64,000 bases of DNA from Deltaproteobacteria bacterium GWC2_55_46. Lineage in GTDB: Bacteria; Desulfobacterota; GWC2-55-46. Below, one piece after another: positions 59,586-64,000 of this stretch. Numbering within the stretch: position 1 is the first letter of the stretch; each line of letters starts with the position of its first letter. A model generated the notes under the pieces. That model was not told the DNA's origin, searched no databases, and saw only the letters and a list, made by a program, of their open reading frames with translations. The position numbers and the translations under genes were made by a program. The stretch covers positions 828,501 through 892,500 of the forward strand of contig LVEI03000001.1 in NCBI GenBank assembly GCA_001595385.3, read 5' to 3'.

Positions 59586-62129
59586 ATGAAAAAAAAGGAC
59601 ATACCTGAAAGATCAGGTTCGAGTATAAAGGGCATCATGTCCAGGCTTTTTGCTATCTCCCCCGAAAGGCGCGAGCGTATCAGGAAGGCGGAAGATGATC
59701 ATTCGCACCTGCGCTTCCTTGAAAATCTCGAGAGAGTCGACAGGGCCATCCGGAAGGCTGAGGACCTGGAGATGATGATGACCGACGTCCTTGAAGAGGT
59801 CCTGTCCATATTCGGGAGCAACCGCGCCTTCCTCTTCTACCCATGCGACCCGGACGCCGCCGAATTTAGCGTACCCATGGAGCGCACCAGCAAGGAGTAC
59901 CCGGGGGCCTTCGCCAGAGGCGGTACGTTGCCGATACTGAAGGAGGTCGCCGACATTTTGCGAGTACTGCTCGCTTCCAGCGGCCCGGTGGCGTATGACC
60001 CCAGGTCAGGGCGCGCACTGCCCCAACAGACCGCCAGCCTCTTTAACATCCGCTCGATGCTCCTCACGGCCATCTACCCGAAGCTCGGCAGCCCATGGGT
60101 CTTCGGCATGCACCAGTGCTCGCACACGCGCGACTGGACCGACGAGGAGGTGAGGCTCTACCAGGAGATCGGCCGCAGGGTCGCGGACAGCCTTAACAGT
60201 CTCCTCCTTTTGCGGGACTTGAAGGAGAGCCAGGAGAAGTTCCGCCAGCTCTCTGAAAACGTCGACGAGGTCTTCTGGATCACCTCTCCCGACTCCTCCG
60301 AGGTCGTCTACTGCAGCCCGGCATACGAGAAGGTCTTCGGCCTTTCCCGCGAGGGCCTCTACAAACGGCTGGGATCTTTCATCGATTTGATACACCCGGA
60401 AGACCGGGGGCGTGTCCTCGCCGCCCTTCCCGGGCAAGCCCTCGGCGCCTTTGACGAGGAATACAGGGTCGTCCGCCCTGACGGCGAAGTCCGCTGGGTG
60501 CGCACGCACGCCTTCCCAGTAAAGGACGCATCGGGCGAGGTCGTCCGGATAGCTGGCATTACTTCCGATATCACCGGGCGCAAGGCCGCGGAAGAAGAGC
60601 TTGTAAAGTCGGAGAGGAAATACAGGGCCCTTTTTGAGGAATCGAAGGACGCCATCATAATAAGGGGCCCAAACGGGAGTATCCTCGACGTCAACACCTC
60701 CGGGGTCGAGCTATTCGGTTATTCCTCTAAAGAAGAGCTTATGAAGGTCAGTTTCGAGGAACTCTGCCAGGACAGGGACGAGGTACGGAGGTTTAACGAG
60801 GAGATAAGGGGCAGGGGATATGTGAAGGACTTCGAATGGCGCCTCGTGAGAAAAGACGGGCAGGTTATCATCGCGAACGCGACCGTGAACGCCGTCCGCG
60901 ACGAAAAAGGCGAGATCATGGTGTACAGGGGGATACTCCGCGACGTAACTGAGAGAAAAAAGCTCGAGCAGCAGCTTTTGCAGGCCCAGAAGATGGAGGC
61001 GATCGGGCAGCTCTCAGGCGGCATCGCGCACGACATCAACAATATCCTTTCCACGATAACCGGGGCCGGCGAGCTTCTTCTGTCGAACCTGCGGGAAGAC
61101 GACCCGGCGAGGGTGTTTGTGGAGAACATCATGACCTCCGCGATAAAGGGGGGAAAGCTTACGCAGAACCTCCTGACCTTCAGCCGCATGCAGCCGATAG
61201 ACCTGAAGCCAACAAAGCTCAACGACCTCATAGCCAACTTCCAGAAGTTCCTCTCGCAGCTCATCGGGGAGGATATAGAGCTAAAGACAGCCCTCACGGG
61301 GGACGGGCCTGTCGTGAGAGCCGACAGGAGCCAGATCGAACAGGTCCTCATGAACCTCGCCATGAACTCGCGCCTTGCCATGCCAGGCGGAGGGGTCTTG
61401 ACCATAACGACAGAGCTTGCGGCCATTGACGATAAATTCGTAGGGCTCTATGGTTACGGGAAGCCCGGAAGATACGCCATGGTGCGCATCTCCGATACCG
61501 GCGTGGGGATTCCGCGGGAGACGATGAAAAGGATATTCGAGCCGTTCTTCACTACCAGGGAGGTCGGCAAAGGCTCCGGACTCGGCCTTTCGATAGTATA
61601 CGGGATAATAAAGCAGCACAACGGCTACATAAACGTTTACAGCGAACCAGGGGAAGGCACAGAGTTCAGGATATACCTGCCTTTGACCGAGCAGGCGGTG
61701 GAGGAAATCGGGCCCGAGGTGCAGGAGCATCCTGCAAGAGGCTCTGAGAAGGTACTGCTGGCTGAAGACGATTCAAGCATCAGGGGCCTCCTCCGGCTCA
61801 CCCTTGAAAAGTATGGGTACATCGTCGTCGAAGCGGCTGACGGCGATGAAGCGATCAGGAAGTTCGGGGAGAACAAGGGGATCCGGCTGCTGATAACCGA
61901 TGTGGTCATGCCCAGAAAAAACGGCTTTGAGGTATACCGGGAGCTTCTCAAGACAGACCCTCTGCTTAAGGCCGTCTTCATGAGCGGTTACGCTGAGGGC
62001 CATATCAGGGAAAAGGGCGTACGCGGAGGCGAGTTCGAATTTATCTCGAAACCACTCCTGCCCACAGACCTGCTGAGAAAGGTACGAACAGTACTTGATA
62101 GAGAAAAGAAGCTCAGGAATTCAATTTAA
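59586..62129 (+). CDS. soluble hybrid sensor histidine kinase (GAF-PAS-PAS-HisKA-HATPase-REC)
   Basis: An 847-residue cytoplasmic kinase without membrane helices. It has a GAF domain (about 70-215), two PAS domains (about 215-335 and 340-460, each with its PAC motif), an H-box G-G-I-A-H482-D-I-N-N, the ATPase G-L-G-L-S-I-V-Y-G region near 660, and a C-terminal receiver with phospho-acceptor D772 in T-D-V-V-M-P. The receiver makes it a phosphorelay protein. No partner regulator is adjacent; the large regulator at 54222 is a possible partner. It converges with the rRNA operon. Confidence 0.92.
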   Translation: MKKKDIPERSGSSIKGIMSRLFAISPERRERIRKAEDDHSHLRFLENLERVDRAIRKAEDLEMMMTDVLEEVLSIFGSNRAFLFYPCDPDAAEFSVPMERTSKEYPGAFARGGTLPILKEVADILRVLLASSGPVAYDPRSGRALPQQTASLFNIRSMLLTAIYPKLGSPWVFGMHQCSHTRDWTDEEVRLYQEIGRRVADSLNSLLLLRDLKESQEKFRQLSENVDEVFWITSPDSSEVVYCSPAYEKVFGLSREGLYKRLGSFIDLIHPEDRGRVLAALPGQALGAFDEEYRVVRPDGEVRWVRTHAFPVKDASGEVVRIAGITSDITGRKAAEEELVKSERKYRALFEESKDAIIIRGPNGSILDVNTSGVELFGYSSKEELMKVSFEELCQDRDEVRRFNEEIRGRGYVKDFEWRLVRKDGQVIIANATVNAVRDEKGEIMVYRGILRDVTERKKLEQQLLQAQKMEAIGQLSGGIAHDINNILSTITGAGELLLSNLREDDPARVFVENIMTSAIKGGKLTQNLLTFSRMQPIDLKPTKLNDLIANFQKFLSQLIGEDIELKTALTGDGPVVRADRSQIEQVLMNLAMNSRLAMPGGGVLTITTELAAIDDKFVGLYGYGKPGRYAMVRISDTGVGIPRETMKRIFEPFFTTREVGKGSGLGLSIVYGIIKQHNGYINVYSEPGEGTEFRIYLPLTEQAVEEIGPEVQEHPARGSEKVLLAEDDSSIRGLLRLTLEKYGYIVVEAADGDEAIRKFGENKGIRLLITDVVMPRKNGFEVYRELLKTDPLLKAVFMSGYAEGHIREKGVRGGEFEFISKPLLPTDLLRKVRTVLDREKKLRNSI

Positions 62130-62275
62130 CAGGTTGCTGGAAAAAACAGATTTTGTGCAGGCTGCTCAATAAGCTCCATATGCGAGGCTATTCGCGCCGT
62201 TTGACTAACGAGACGTACTTTTGGTGTACGCCGCAGACGAGCTTCTGAAGCCAACTATGCTGGATTGACTCATTT
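62130..62275. repeat. dispersed intergenic repeat, copy C (degenerate)
   Basis: It begins with aacaggttgctggaaaaaac, like the left end of copy A, shares caggctgctcaataagctc with it in the middle and keeps ggtgtacgccgcagacga, the second hairpin arm of copy A. The right end has decayed. It lies between the kinase gene and the rRNA operon terminator. Confidence 0.6.
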
Positions 62276-62292
62276 CATGCCTGGGGCCAATA

Positions 62293-62326
62293 AAAAATCC
62301 GCCAGAATTTCTTCTGGCGGATTTTT
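62293..62326. terminator. bidirectional terminator between kinase gene and rRNA operon
   Basis: A 15-bp perfect stem (62293-62307 with 62312-62326) with a tttc loop, A-run on one side and T-run on the other. It ends the minus-strand rRNA transcript and can also end the kinase transcript. Confidence 0.9.
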
Positions 62327-62334
62327 ATTTTAAA

Positions 62335-62450
62335 TCCCGCGGCGTCCTACTCTCCCACGCAGTTGCCCACGTAGTACCATCGGCCCTGAGGAGCTTAACT
62401 GCCGTGTTCGGGATGGGAACGGGTGTGACCTCCTCGGTATGGCCACGGGA
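62335..62450 (-). rRNA. rrf: 5S ribosomal RNA
   Basis: The reverse complement gives a full 5S sequence of about 116 bases, with the conserved cccgaacacggcagttaag block and complementary ends (tcccgtggcc / gcggga) that pair. The ends are estimated from that pairing. It follows 23S rRNA in a standard rrn operon with no tRNA between them. Confidence 0.95.
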
Positions 62451-62534
62451 AAGCGTCTTTCAGCTTTCAAGTAAATCGAATAGGGTAATCGAATCAAAAC
62501 GCCTGGAATCAATAACCAAAGCACACAAGTAAAT

Positions 62535-64000
<1,466 letters not shown>

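Overview
The window looks like part of the chromosome of a Gram-negative bacterium of anaerobic or microaerophilic habit. The evidence for an outer membrane is LptD, several lipoproteins and a large beta-barrel protein. GC content is high, Arg is often AGG and Ile often ATA, c-type cytochromes are frequent, and many CDS start with GTG or TTG. FolE2, CstA, TldD, a PrpD/PrpB pair, receiver plus zinc-ribbon proteins, and dispersed 'gttgctgaaaaa' intergenic repeats together suggest a deltaproteobacterial (Desulfobacterota-like) or Nitrospirota-like lineage. The species cannot be named from this sequence alone.

Layout. 1-3.1 kb: the tail of folC, then lptD and a zinc-ribbon/receiver protein. 3.2-4.3 kb (minus): folE2 and queD, the first steps of 7-deazapurine/queuosine synthesis. 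4.6-8.4 kb (plus): a tight operon of an exported DUF4350-like protein, a ResB-like protein, a Ca2+/cation antiporter and a UbiA prenyltransferase. 8.5-13.2 kb: an Hsp20 remnant, a small exported nuclease-like protein, PrpD- and PrpB-family enzymes, a Cys4 mini-protein, an intergenic repeat and TldD. 13.5-18.2 kb: cstA with a clear sigma70-type promoter, a phosphoribosyltransferase, then (minus) a PilZ protein and a MinD-like ATPase.

18.4-28.5 kb (all plus) is the most distinctive part: a triheme lipoprotein, an NHL beta-propeller lipoprotein, a parvulin isomerase, a monoheme lipoprotein, a diheme/formylglycine-generating-enzyme-like fusion, a membrane spermidine-synthase-like protein, a second FGE-like lipoprotein, a large beta-barrel and a TPR protein. 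It reads as an envelope electron-transfer or cytochrome-assembly locus and is the best candidate for an undescribed system. 28.5-34.2 kb holds a HEAT protein, a TMTC-like membrane/TPR protein and a 903-residue protein of unknown function with a possible class III cyclase-like segment.

34.2-39.2 kb: larE with an ATP-pyrophosphatase thiolation partner (minus), then an AI-2E family transporter, an M50 protease, a cytochrome b5-like protein and a PhnP-like hydrolase (plus). 39.3-55.7 kb is a long minus-strand block: three consecutive zinc-finger proteins (K+ channel, small membrane protein, DUF2130 protein), carbamate kinase, thioredoxin reductase, endonuclease IV, a HEAT-like protein, an atypical EF-G, a TPR protein, coaX, birA, nadC, valS and a large response regulator. 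56-62.1 kb holds small cytosolic proteins, a GT39-like glycosyltransferase and a hybrid histidine kinase. The window ends in a minus-strand rRNA operon (5S and the 3' part of 23S) that converges on the kinase gene across a shared terminator. I saw no tRNA gene, CRISPR array or intact transposase.
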